A stretch of DNA of 15,274 nucleotides from an uncultured Bacillota bacterium (GTDB lineage: Bacteria; Bacillota; Clostridia; Christensenellales; UBA1242): NCBI GenBank assembly GCA_937889705.1, contig CALBYO010000079.1, positions 1 through 15,274 of the forward strand, written 5' to 3'. Numbering within the stretch: the first letter of the stretch is position 1; every line of letters starts with the position of its first letter. The notes beneath the pieces were generated by a model that was not told where the DNA came from, searched no databases, and saw nothing but the letters and a program-made list of their open reading frames with translations. This document shows, piece after piece, positions 6,718 to 13,982 of the stretch. The position numbers and the translations under genes were made by a program.

Positions 6718-7497
6718 ATGAATAAAGTTGTTGTTATCACAGGAGTGTCGTCAGGAATTGGTTTGCAACTTGCAAAAAAGTTTATTGAAAATGGCGACAA
6801 AGTGTATGGGCTATCGCGTCACGAGTTTGAACTTGAAGGATTAAATCATATTGTTTGTGATGTTTCTTTTAGCGATGAATGTAGGAATGCGATTGAAAAA
6901 GTTGTTGAACTGGAAGGTAAAATTGACTTGCTTATTAATAACGCTGGCATGGGAATTGCAGGCTCTGTTGAAAATACAAGCGAAGCAGATGCAAGACGAA
7001 TTTTTGATGTAAATTTTTTTGGCACTTTTTATATGTGCAAGCATGCACTTAAATATCTTAGAGAAAGCAAAGGAAGAATTATTAATATAAGTTCTGTCGC
7101 GTCAAAGTTGTCGATACCTTATCAAGCGTTTTATTCTGCATCAAAAGCGAGCATAGATGCAATTTCTGCTGGAATTAGAGCGGAAGCAAAACAATTTGGC
7201 GTTAAGGTGATAACAATTTTGCCTGGCGATACAAAAACTGGTTTCACAGCAGCAAGAGTAAAACATAACGATGGCGTTTACGATAAAAACTTTAAAAAAT
7301 CCATTGAAAGAATGGAGAAAGACGAGCAAAACGGCATGTCAAGTGAATATGTTGCAAAAATAATTTTCAAAGCGGCAAATAAAAAGCACCCACCAATTTA
7401 TAAAACTGTTGGAGTGCAATATAAAATATTTTTATGTCTTGCAAAAATTTTGCCTGCAAGATTTGTTGAATGGATTGTAGCCAAGTTGTATTCTTAA
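6718..7497 (+). CDS. Short-chain dehydrogenase/reductase
   Basis: A 259-residue classical SDR, with TGVSSGIG (residues 8-15), NNAG (74-77), the catalytic Ser in NISS (125-126), Tyr139-x3-Lys143 in YSASK, and LPGDTKTGF after the active site. The C-terminus is longer than in FabG and hydrophobic (FLCLAKILPARFVEWIVAKLY), which could associate with membrane or a lipid substrate. That tail is common in SDRs acting on lipid or sterol-like substrates, but no substrate can be named. It is only about as similar to the FabG-like neighbour at 5009-5749 as expected of two superfamily members. It follows the pseudouridine synthase gene by 7 bases, without a good ribosome binding site. Its TAA shares a TTAA with the stop of the convergent minE. 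Confidence 0.85.
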   Translation: MNKVVVITGVSSGIGLQLAKKFIENGDKVYGLSRHEFELEGLNHIVCDVSFSDECRNAIEKVVELEGKIDLLINNAGMGIAGSVENTSEADARRIFDVNFFGTFYMCKHALKYLRESKGRIINISSVASKLSIPYQAFYSASKASIDAISAGIRAEAKQFGVKVITILPGDTKTGFTAARVKHNDGVYDKNFKKSIERMEKDEQNGMSSEYVAKIIFKAANKKHPPIYKTVGVQYKIFLCLAKILPARFVEWIVAKLYS

Positions 7498-7733
7498 TCA
7501 AGCACCGTTCCAAAATCTTTAACGCGTACGGCGGTGGCGCTGATTTTGAAAGTGAGTCTGCCGCGTTCTTGCTCCATTTTGATGTCAACTTCATCATCAA
7601 GTTCCAAATAACTTTCAAGAAGCGATGTGATTTCGCTTTTCAAAATTGCCAGAGTCCTTGCAGGGCTCTGATTTTTATCACGAACTAAAACATTTATCAA
7701 TCTGTTTGTGCCAATTTCTGCTATCGTTGCCAT
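7494..7733 (-). CDS. minE: Cell division topological specificity factor MinE, divergent
   Basis: A 79-residue protein directly after minD, matching MinE in position and size. The RLINVLVRDKNQSPA segment (residues 11-25) corresponds to the MinD-binding helix or strand of the anti-MinCD domain (ERLxxVLxxDR in better-known members). LAILKSEITSLLESYLELDD and IKMEQERGRLTF match the topological specificity domain. The usual short hydrophobic membrane-targeting start (for example L-D-F-F near the N-terminus of E. coli MinE) is not seen; this protein starts MATIAEIGTNR. A strong AAAAGGAG site lies 6 nt before the ATG, and minD ends 15 bases upstream, so the two form an operon. MinE stimulates the MinD ATPase and drives pole-to-pole oscillation. 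Confidence 0.82.
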   Translation of the reverse strand: MATIAEIGTNRLINVLVRDKNQSPARTLAILKSEITSLLESYLELDDEVDIKMEQERGRLTFKISATAVRVKDFGTVLD

Positions 7734-7748
7734 AAAAAACTCCTTTTA

Positions 7749-8540
7749 TTAAACTTTTCGCTTCAAATTGCGTCTTAAATTTCCAAAAAAGCCGCGATAT
7801 TTCATGGTGTAGTCATATATTTTTTTTGTGCCTTCATGCAAATTTTCTGCAAGAAGTGCAAACGCTCTGCCACTTTGACTTGAAAGAGCGAGCCCGCCCA
7901 CTGTTGACAACGCTGAAATGTCGTCATCTTCTGGAATGACGCCAAGAAGTGAAGTTTTTAAAACTTTGACAATTTCTTCAACTTCTAGCATTTCGCCGTT
8001 CAAAACCAAATCGCCACGAATACGATTTACAACAATGCTTTTATGTATTAAATCATAACCAGACAAAATTGAAAGCACTTTGTCAGCATCTCTCACACTT
8101 GAAATGTGGGGCGTAACAACAACAATCGCTTCGTTTGCACAATAAACCGCACGATGAAAGCCTGCTTCAACGCCAGCGGGGCAGTCAATTAGAATGTAAT
8201 CAAAACTTGCGTCTAAATCTTCAATAACTTTTTTGATTTTTTCGCCATTGACATTGCTATATGAATATGAGTGAGATGATGGCATAACATACAGCGAAGA
8301 AATTCTGTTGTCTTGAACCAGTGCTTGTTTTGCTCGGCATCTGCCTTCAATTGCGTCAACAATATCAAACATGACGCGATTTTCAATGCCCATAACAACA
8401 TCAAGATTGTTAAGACCAATGTCAACATCCATCAAACAAACTCTAAATCCGAGCATGGCGAGTGTTGCGCCGAGATTAGCACAAATTGTTGTTTTTCCAA
8501 CTCCGCCTTTGCCACTTGTTAATACGATTTTCCTTGCCAT
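7749..8540 (-). CDS. minD: Septum site-determining ATPase MinD
   Basis: A 263-residue ParA/MinD-type ATPase. The deviant Walker A SGKGGVGKTT (residues 9-18) carries the signature Lys11, and LMDVDIGLNNLDVVMG and ILIDCPAG follow as Walker A' and B. The C-terminus YRGFFGNLRRNLKRKV is an amphipathic, basic helix typical of the membrane-targeting sequence. ATP-bound MinD dimers bind the membrane, recruit MinC to block FtsZ away from midcell, and are released by MinE. The ATG at 8540 is chosen over an upstream in-frame start because AAGGGA precedes it and because family members begin just before the P-loop. A good promoter lies at 8559-8586. No minC is visible in the window, so the inhibitor must be encoded elsewhere or be absent. 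Confidence 0.95.
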   Translation of the reverse strand: MARKIVLTSGKGGVGKTTICANLGATLAMLGFRVCLMDVDIGLNNLDVVMGIENRVMFDIVDAIEGRCRAKQALVQDNRISSLYVMPSSHSYSYSNVNGEKIKKVIEDLDASFDYILIDCPAGVEAGFHRAVYCANEAIVVVTPHISSVRDADKVLSILSGYDLIHKSIVVNRIRGDLVLNGEMLEVEEIVKVLKTSLLGVIPEDDDISALSTVGGLALSSQSGRAFALLAENLHEGTKKIYDYTMKYRGFFGNLRRNLKRKV

Positions 8541-8558
8541 ATTTTTCCCTTGACTTAA

Positions 8559-8586
8559 ATTATAAGGCACTTGTCTTGCTTATCAA
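8559..8586 (-). promoter_or_regulatory. Sigma-A-type promoter of minDE
   Basis: On the minus strand TTGATA (8581-8586) and TATAAT (8559-8564) are 16 nt apart, the best promoter match in the window. Transcription would start near 8552, giving a leader of about 12 nt that contains the AAGGGA ribosome binding site of minD. Confidence 0.7.
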
Positions 8587-8660
8587 ATGCGGAATTTGTT
8601 TAATTTTTGTGTTTTTTAGTAAAGTGTTGCGAAAAATAACGCTATTTTATTTAAAATTTT

Positions 8661-8688
8661 TTGATTGCACGCAAATGTGTGTTATTAT
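8661..8688 (+). promoter_or_regulatory. Promoter of the rnr-smpB-ssrA unit, leaderless spacing
   Basis: TTGATT (8661-8666) and TATTAT (8683-8688) are 16 nt apart. The -10 ends 6 nt before the ATG at 8695, so the transcript should start at or next to the start codon. The in-frame TTG at 8665 lies within the -35 box and is therefore not the start. Confidence 0.6.
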
Positions 8689-8694
8689 ATTTGC

Positions 8695-10854
8695 ATGAGA
8701 TTAAAAGATAAGGTTTTAAAATATTTTAATAAAGGTCAAATACATTTCAAAAGTTTTGGAGCGTTAATAGCGTCAATGGCGGACAGGCTTGACGAAGATG
8801 TTAAAGATGTTTCAAGTTGTATAAATAGATTGATTGCAGATGGCGTGATTTGTGAAAGCGGTAAGCGTTCGCTTACTTTATCTGAAAATCTTGGAATGTT
8901 TGTAGGCGAGATTTGCGGCAATTCAAAGGGTTATGCTTTTGTTAAGCCTTATGACAATAATAAGGAAGATTGTTTTATTGCTGCAAAAGACCTTCACGGA
9001 GCGCTTGATAACGATAAAGTTTTGTATAAAGTTTTGGGTGACCACGCAGAAGTGGTTAAAATTTTAAAACGCACAAACACATCTATTGTTGGAACAGTTT
9101 GCGATGAAAAATCAATAAAAGATAGACATAAAAAATCAAAAGGCAAGGGAAAATTTGTTATTGCAGATAACGATAAATTCTCAAAACCAATTTTTATTCC
9201 AGAAAGAGAATTGCACACGGCGGCGGTTGGAGATAAAGTTGTTGTTGACATAACATATCAACCAGAAAACAACAGCGAAGTTCCAAGCGGCAGGGTTATG
9301 TCTGTTTTAAACGGCAACGATGTTGAAAATGCGATTGAAAGTGTGCTTGTTGAAAAGAATATTCCAAAATCATTTTCAAAAGAAACAATAGACGAAGCGG
9401 AAGGCTTGAAAATTGATTGGGAAAAAGAAAAAAGTAAAAGAGTTGACCTAACAAACAAGGTTATTTTTACTATTGATGGCGCTGATGCAAAAGATTTAGA
9501 CGATGCTATTTCAATAGAAAGAACAAACGAAGGCTATGAACTTGGCGTTCATATTGCCGATGTTGGCAATTTTGTTGTGCGAGATAGCGCACTTGATGAA
9601 GAAGCGTTTTATCGTGCAACAAGCGTTTATTTCCCAAACAAAGTGTATCCAATGTTGCCAAAAAGGTTGTCGAACGACCTTTGTTCACTTAACGCCAATG
9701 AACCGAAACTTGCTTTGTCTGTTGTTATGACGCTAGACAACAATGGAAATGTTAAAAAATATAGGATTTTTGAAAGCATAATCAAAAGCACTCAAAGATT
9801 GACATATGACCAAGCATACGCTTGTTTGAATGGCGAAAAAGATAGTGGCGTAAAACCAGAAGTTGCCGAAGCACTTTTTGTGATGATTAAACTTTCTGAG
9901 ATTTTGTCAGATAAACGAGTAAATGCTGGTGCGTTAGATTTTGATATTGCCGAATGTGAATTTGAGTTTGACGAAAATGGCAATGTTGTTGATGTAAAAA
10001 GACGCGAAAGAAATAAATCGCACAAACTTATTGAAAATTTCATGGTGCTTTGCAATGAAACAGTTGCAAGGTGTTTTGCAGCACTTGAAATGCCATTCGT
10101 TTACCGTGTGCATGAATGTCCAATCAAAACAAAGTTTGACGAAGTTGTTGGAATCATTAACGGACTTGGTGCAAAATTGAAGTTTGAAAAGAAAATTACA
10201 CCAATTTATGTCCAAAACATATTAAAAAGTTTGGAAAAAGAAGAATACTACGATATCGCAAGCAAATTGATATTGCGTGCACTTGAAAAAGCGGTTTATT
10301 CTCCTGATTGTGACGGGCATTTTGGTTTGGCTCTTGAATATTATTGCCATTTTACTTCGCCAATCAGAAGATATCCAGACTTGACAATTCACAGAATTAT
10401 AAAGTCAATTTTGAAATATAATGATGATAATATTATAAAAAGTGAGCAATTAAACATCTTAAAAGGCAAAATTAAATCGCTCAATCAATATGAACTTGAA
10501 GAATTTGTTTATGATGCGTCAATGCGTTCAAGCGAACGAGAAAGAAATGCTGATGAAGCAGAGCGCGAAGTTGACGATATATATAGAGCAAAAATTATGA
10601 GTGCTCATATCGGCGAAGTGTTTGATGCACGCGTTAGTGGAGTTGCAAACTTTGGTGTTTTTGTTGAACTTGAAAACACAGCCGAAGGTTTGATAAAACT
10701 TGAACTTTTGCCAGAAGATGATTATAATTATGACGTCAAAAAGTTGTGTTTGATGGGCAAACATCATAAGTATAAAATAGGTGACAGCATAAAAGTAAAA
10801 ATTTTAGCGGCAAGTCCAACACTTAGAAGGATAGATTTTGCTCCTGCCGACTAA
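8695..10854 (+). CDS. rnr: Ribonuclease R
   Basis: A 719-residue 3'-5' exoribonuclease of the RNase II/R family that degrades structured RNA, including mRNA released by trans-translation. Domains in order: an N-terminal winged-helix region (residues 1 to about 66), two cold-shock/OB domains (GEICGNSKGYAFVKPY, then GKFVIADNDKFSKPIFIP), the RNB catalytic domain, and a C-terminal S1 domain (from about residue 640: GEVFDARVSGVANFGVFVEL). The RNB metal site DGADAKDLDDAI (about 261-272) keeps all the acidic residues, and SPIRRYPDLTIHR (about 555-567) is the canonical 3' motif. The lysine-rich tail common in RNase R is short or missing here, as the protein ends soon after the S1 domain. There is no ribosome binding site before the ATG. 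smpB and ssrA follow, the classic functional cluster. Confidence 0.95.
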   Translation: MRLKDKVLKYFNKGQIHFKSFGALIASMADRLDEDVKDVSSCINRLIADGVICESGKRSLTLSENLGMFVGEICGNSKGYAFVKPYDNNKEDCFIAAKDLHGALDNDKVLYKVLGDHAEVVKILKRTNTSIVGTVCDEKSIKDRHKKSKGKGKFVIADNDKFSKPIFIPERELHTAAVGDKVVVDITYQPENNSEVPSGRVMSVLNGNDVENAIESVLVEKNIPKSFSKETIDEAEGLKIDWEKEKSKRVDLTNKVIFTIDGADAKDLDDAISIERTNEGYELGVHIADVGNFVVRDSALDEEAFYRATSVYFPNKVYPMLPKRLSNDLCSLNANEPKLALSVVMTLDNNGNVKKYRIFESIIKSTQRLTYDQAYACLNGEKDSGVKPEVAEALFVMIKLSEILSDKRVNAGALDFDIAECEFEFDENGNVVDVKRRERNKSHKLIENFMVLCNETVARCFAALEMPFVYRVHECPIKTKFDEVVGIINGLGAKLKFEKKITPIYVQNILKSLEKEEYYDIASKLILRALEKAVYSPDCDGHFGLALEYYCHFTSPIRRYPDLTIHRIIKSILKYNDDNIIKSEQLNILKGKIKSLNQYELEEFVYDASMRSSERERNADEAEREVDDIYRAKIMSAHIGEVFDARVSGVANFGVFVELENTAEGLIKLELLPEDDYNYDVKKLCLMGKHHKYKIGDSIKVKILAASPTLRRIDFAPAD

Positions 10855-10867
10855 TAAAAGGAATGAA

Positions 10868-11317
10868 ATGATAAAAGAAATAGCAAGAAATAAAAAGGCT
10901 CAATTTGAATACTTCATACTTGAAAAGTATGAGGCTGGTATTGTTTTAGAAGGTTCAGAAGTTAAGTCCGTCCGAAATGGAGGGATTAGTCTTGCTGAAA
11001 GTTATGTTAAGTTTATTGGTGGGGAATTATTTTTAATTAATGCATATATTAAACCATACGAAAATACGGCCGCTTTTGCGCCAAATGCACGAAAAAATCG
11101 CAAATTATTGCTAAATAAGCGAGAAATTTCACAAATTTTAACAAAATTTTCAGAAAAGGGGTTGACAATTATTCCGCTTCGTGTATACTTAAAAAGCAAC
11201 TTGATTAAAGTTGAAATTGGTATGTGTAAGGGTAAAAAACTTTACGACAAGCGAGCCTCTCTTAAAGAGAAGTCAACCAAACTTGAAATCGACCGCGCAA
11301 GCAAAAATTTCAAGTAA
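10868..11317 (+). CDS. smpB: SsrA-binding protein SmpB
   Basis: A 149-residue protein, the normal family length, that binds the tRNA-like part of tmRNA and delivers it to stalled ribosomes. Typical marks are the start IARNKKAQFEYFILEKYEAG, GSEVKSVRNGGISLAESYV, and the C-terminal GKKLYDKRASLKEKSTKLEI. The tail after it is basic and would fold in the empty mRNA channel. The ATG at 10868 follows AAGG at a 6-nt spacing, 13 bases after the rnr stop. This start is preferred over the in-frame TTG at 10838, which overlaps the end of rnr. The ssrA gene begins 13 bases after its stop. Confidence 0.96.
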   Translation: MIKEIARNKKAQFEYFILEKYEAGIVLEGSEVKSVRNGGISLAESYVKFIGGELFLINAYIKPYENTAAFAPNARKNRKLLLNKREISQILTKFSEKGLTIIPLRVYLKSNLIKVEIGMCKGKKLYDKRASLKEKSTKLEIDRASKNFK

Positions 11318-11330
11318 AAAACTTAACTTT

Positions 11331-11676
11331 GGGGGCGTAACTGGTTTCGACGGAAAAGATTTTTAAAGGTGCAAAGCGTGTGGTAGGCAGTTACCTTAAA
11401 AAGCAAAAAAAATAAACGCAAATAATAATCAATACGCTGTAGCAGCTTAGTCTCACAGCTGTCCTAGTTAGAAATCTCGCGGTCTAGCAAAGGGCATCAA
11501 CTCAGCGGGGAACATTTAATTGTTGTGCCAATAAGCAATTAAAGGAACTAAATTGGCTAGCAAATCTGATTTTTGTATACTTAAATCGGTTTGTAAAAAT
11601 TAAAAGTATACTGCACACGGAGAAAAGCTTTGTAAAACTTTTTCGGACGAGGGTTCAATTCCCTCCGTCTCCACCA
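11331..11676 (+). ncRNA. ssrA: Transfer-messenger RNA (tmRNA), one-piece
   Basis: This RNA rescues stalled ribosomes and tags the incomplete protein. The 5' end GGGGGCGTAACTGGTTTCGA is canonical. GGGGGCG (11331-11337) pairs over 7 bp with CGTCTCC (11666-11672), including the third-pair G-U that marks an alanine acceptor. The 3' end is A plus an encoded CCA. The T arm has stem GAGGG (11649-11653), loop TTCAATT, and stem CCCTC (11661-11665). The mRNA-like part begins at GCA (11418) after AATAAAC and reads ANNNQYAVAA, then TAG at 11448-11450. The YAVAA end is a common protease-recognised degron. GTATACTT and AAGTATAC in the 3' third form a long-range stem consistent with a pseudoknot. No clear promoter is seen in the 13 bases after smpB, so it is probably processed from the rnr-smpB transcript. 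Confidence 0.97.
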
Positions 11677-11720
11677 AATTCAATTATTAATCAAAATTAA
11701 TAAAAAAAGAGGAAAAGATT

Positions 11721-13043
11721 ATGTTATTTTTAGGATCATTTGTAAACGCACTTGTTGATGTTCTTGCAATCATCGGTATCATCTTAGTTGGTGGTTTCTT
11801 GATTTTCTTCCTTGGAGATTTAGTTCTCTCAGTTCTTGATCCAAATTACACTCGTTTCGGAAGAAAAAATAAAGAAAAGAAAGAAGAAAAAACAGAAGAT
11901 AAAGAAGAAGTTAAAGCGCTTCCAGAAGTTCAAGAACAACCTGTTGAAGCTTTAACATTCAAAGCAGAAGAACCTGTTAAAGAAGAACCTGTTGAAGAAT
12001 TCAAATTTGATGAACCAGAACAACCAGCAGAAGAAGAAAAAATCGACGAAGTTAAAGAAATCGAACAAGCAAAAGAAGACGCTCTTGCAGACCTTCGCGC
12101 AGAAGAAGAAGAGTTTAGAGCAAACATGCTTAAATCAATCGAAGAAAGACAAGCAAAGAAAGAAGAAGCAAAAGACAGCAAGTATGACGAATTCTTCTTT
12201 GGTGATGAAGATCTTACTGCATTTGACGATGAAGAAGAAAAATTTGACGGTATAGAAATTCAACCAGAAGAAACAGAAGAACAACCTGTTGAAGCCGAAG
12301 AAAAAGTTGAAGAAACAGAAGAACAACCAGCAGAAGAAGTTGTTGAAGCAGAAGCAGAAGAAGTTGTTGAAGAACCAGTTGTTGAAGCAGAAGAACCACA
12401 AACAAACGAAGAACTTGAAGAATTAAAACGTCAACTTGAAGAAGAAAGAAGAAAATTTGAAGAAGAGAAAGCAGCATTAATTTCTCAAAACGAAGAACTT
12501 TCTAAGAAACTTGAAGAAGAATCAGAAACAGTTCCAGCAGGAAGCGTTGAAGAGTATGAAGCAAGACTTGCAACATTGAAAGACAGACTTGCAGCAAACG
12601 AAAAAGAACTTAGAAAAGTTAAAAAAGAATTTTTACCACTTAGAAAAGTTGCAAAAACTCTTGAATCAGACGAAAAGAAATTAAGAAGAAAAGAAGCAAT
12701 CGTTGCAAAACAAAAAGTTGTTCTTTATGGCGTAAATAACATCGGCGACATCGACGAAGAAAAAGCTAAGAAACTTGAAGAAGATTTAGATATCTTGGAA
12801 GGATTCAGACTTTCAGTTCAACACTGCGAAGAAGTTATGGCAGCAAACAAAGAAAGATATCCAATCTTGGAAAGAACATTCAATATCCTTTCAGAAAACA
12901 ACGAAACAATTAAGAAAGATATTGAAGAAACAGAAAATGCTATTGCAGCTCTTAAAGTTGAAGAACCAGCAGAAGAAACAAATGAAGAAGTTGTTTCCGA
13001 AACTGCAACAAATGAAACAAATAACGATGCAGATAACAAATAA
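11721..13043 (+). CDS. Unrecognised membrane-anchored, glutamate-rich coiled-coil protein
   Basis: I do not recognise this 440-residue protein. One strongly hydrophobic segment (residues about 5-37) is followed by a basic stretch (RFGRKNKEKK), so the long C-terminal part should face the cytoplasm. Residues about 50-230 are very acidic and rich in Glu, Pro and Val, with EEPV/EEQP repeats; one 57-residue stretch holds 27 Glu. Residues about 232-275 look like a coiled coil (EELEELKRQLEEERRKFEEE). A less repetitive, probably helical domain follows (residues about 275-410), with RKEAIVAKQKVVLYGV, LEGFRLSVQHCEEVM and RYPILERTFNILS, and then an acidic tail. The AGAGG site lies 7 nt before the ATG. 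Ile is mostly ATC (13 of 20 by hand count), unlike its neighbours, suggesting high expression. Topology recalls ZipA- or RNase Y-like anchored scaffolds, but no homology is claimed. Confidence 0.85.
   Translation: MLFLGSFVNALVDVLAIIGIILVGGFLIFFLGDLVLSVLDPNYTRFGRKNKEKKEEKTEDKEEVKALPEVQEQPVEALTFKAEEPVKEEPVEEFKFDEPEQPAEEEKIDEVKEIEQAKEDALADLRAEEEEFRANMLKSIEERQAKKEEAKDSKYDEFFFGDEDLTAFDDEEEKFDGIEIQPEETEEQPVEAEEKVEETEEQPAEEVVEAEAEEVVEEPVVEAEEPQTNEELEELKRQLEEERRKFEEEKAALISQNEELSKKLEEESETVPAGSVEEYEARLATLKDRLAANEKELRKVKKEFLPLRKVAKTLESDEKKLRRKEAIVAKQKVVLYGVNNIGDIDEEKAKKLEEDLDILEGFRLSVQHCEEVMAANKERYPILERTFNILSENNETIKKDIEETENAIAALKVEEPAEETNEEVVSETATNETNNDADNK
12267..12350 (+). repeat. 42-nt imperfect tandem repeat inside the acidic protein gene
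   Basis: The 20-mer GAAGAAACAGAAGAACAACC occurs identically at 12267-12286 and 12309-12328, exactly 42 nt (14 codons) apart, with a partly matching remainder. It encodes EETEEQP twice. Related GAAGAACCTGTT copies lie earlier in the same gene. It looks like repeat-driven growth of the acidic linker and keeps the frame. Confidence 0.7.
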
Positions 13044-13055
13044 TCTAAACATTTT

Positions 13056-13090
13056 AAAAATAACACATCAAATTGGTGTGTTATTTTTTT
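13056..13090 (+). terminator. Rho-independent terminator after the acidic protein gene
   Basis: AAAAATAACACA (13056-13067) pairs over 12 bp with TGTGTTATTTTT (13077-13088) around a 9-nt loop, and a T7 tract closes it. It starts 13 bases after the TAA of the upstream gene and before the patatin gene, so it ends the ssrA/acidic protein transcript. Confidence 0.8.
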
Positions 13091-13100
13091 GTTTGTATGA

Positions 13101-13106
13101 TAAAAT
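13101..13106 (+). promoter_or_regulatory. Candidate -10 box of the patatin gene
   Basis: TAAAAT at 13101-13106 ends 6 nt before the ATG at 13113, and no ribosome binding site lies between them. This is the same geometry as at rnr and the FabG-like gene. TATGAT (13096-13101) is an alternative -10. No good -35 is visible because the terminator occupies that region. Confidence 0.4.
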
Positions 13107-13112
13107 ATATTT

Positions 13113-13982
13113 ATGGAATTTCTTGAAAAGGTGAAAAGTAAATTGTCGTTAGAAAAAAATAAAAAAGTCAAAATTGGTCTTGCTTTGGGCGGGGGCGGTG
13201 CTCGCGGATATGCCCATTTGGGAGCAATAAAAGCCTTTGAAGAATATGGCATCAATTTTGATTTCATCGCTGGCACAAGTGCTGGTGCTTTTACTGGTGC
13301 TTTTTATGCGTCTGGTTGGACTTTTGAACAAATGTATTCAATAGCAAAAGAATTTAGAAGAAAAGACATAAGAAGAAACAAAATTCCTTTTATGCCATCA
13401 TCAACTGAAGGCATACAAGAAATAATTGTCAATAATCTTGGCGACATTGATATAAAAGATACCAAAATACCTTTTTGCGCTGTTGCGGTTGATGTGCTTT
13501 CAACCCAAGAGTGTATAATCACAAAAGGCAACTTAGCAAAAGCAGTTGCGGGCAGTTGTGCCGTTCCTGGTATTTTTCAACCGGTTGAATTTGACGGCCG
13601 CGCACTTGCCGATGGTGGCTTGCAAAACACTTTGCCTTCAAATGTGCCAAAACTTTTTGGCTGTGATTATGTTATCGCTGTTGATGTCAATGCTAAGCGA
13701 ACTTATGGGGCATCTTCAACCAAAATTCTAGATGTTATGGGTGCAACTATTAGAATTCTGATGAAAAGGAATGCCGAAAAAGGCTATGAGTATGCCGATG
13801 TTGTTTTAACACCTGAAACTAAAAGGTTTAAGTCTACTAGCCTTGAAGGCTTTGACGATATGATTGAAGAAGGTTATCTTGAAGCGATTGATAAGATGCC
13901 TCAAATACTTGAAATTTTAAATAAAAAACCTATATCAAATAGGTTAAAAAGTAGATATAAAGATGATGCGACAATAATTTAA
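13113..13982 (+). CDS. Patatin-like phospholipase family protein (RssA/YchK type)
   Basis: A 289-residue serine hydrolase of the bacterial patatin family. It has the oxyanion-hole glycine loop GGGGARG (residues 26-32), the nucleophile elbow GTSAG (Ser56), and the dyad Asp167 in DGGLQNTLP, all intact. Its length and the start VKIGLALGGGGARGYAHLG place it with small single-domain RssA/YchK-like proteins, not with effector-type patatins. It probably acts on the acyl esters of phospholipids or a related lipid; the substrate is not determined. No signal peptide or membrane helix is seen, so it should be cytoplasmic. The ATG at 13113 has no ribosome binding site and a -10-like box just upstream. 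Its stop codon shares a TTAA with the stop of the convergent holA. Confidence 0.92.
   Translation: MEFLEKVKSKLSLEKNKKVKIGLALGGGGARGYAHLGAIKAFEEYGINFDFIAGTSAGAFTGAFYASGWTFEQMYSIAKEFRRKDIRRNKIPFMPSSTEGIQEIIVNNLGDIDIKDTKIPFCAVAVDVLSTQECIITKGNLAKAVAGSCAVPGIFQPVEFDGRALADGGLQNTLPSNVPKLFGCDYVIAVDVNAKRTYGASSTKILDVMGATIRILMKRNAEKGYEYADVVLTPETKRFKSTSLEGFDDMIEEGYLEAIDKMPQILEILNKKPISNRLKSRYKDDATII

Noticed and set aside
5009..7497. The two SDR genes as a recent tandem duplication
   Set aside because: They lie on opposite strands with another gene between them, and the proteins share only superfamily motifs.
8665..8694. Longer RNase R start at the TTG at 8665
   Set aside because: It overlaps the predicted -35 and -10 elements, and the added residues do not resemble RNase R.
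11681..11707. AT-only stem TTATTAAT/ATTAATAA just after tmRNA as a terminator
   Set aside because: On the plus strand it is followed by A residues, not T, and has no G-C pairs. The next gene, with its own ribosome binding site, is likely on the same transcript.
12267..12395. Repeats in the acidic protein gene as a CRISPR array or mobile repeat
   Set aside because: The repeats are in-frame coding sequence without regular unique spacers, and no cas genes are nearby.
12135..12477. Open frames on the minus strand opposite the acidic protein gene, rich in Phe or Leu
   Set aside because: They are the antisense reading of GAA-rich codons (TTC/CTT), lack start signals and have low-complexity composition.
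12818..13276. A 152-codon minus-strand frame spanning the end of the acidic protein gene and the start of the patatin gene
   Set aside because: It crosses a strong terminator and lies opposite two well-supported genes; its composition is that of a shadow frame.
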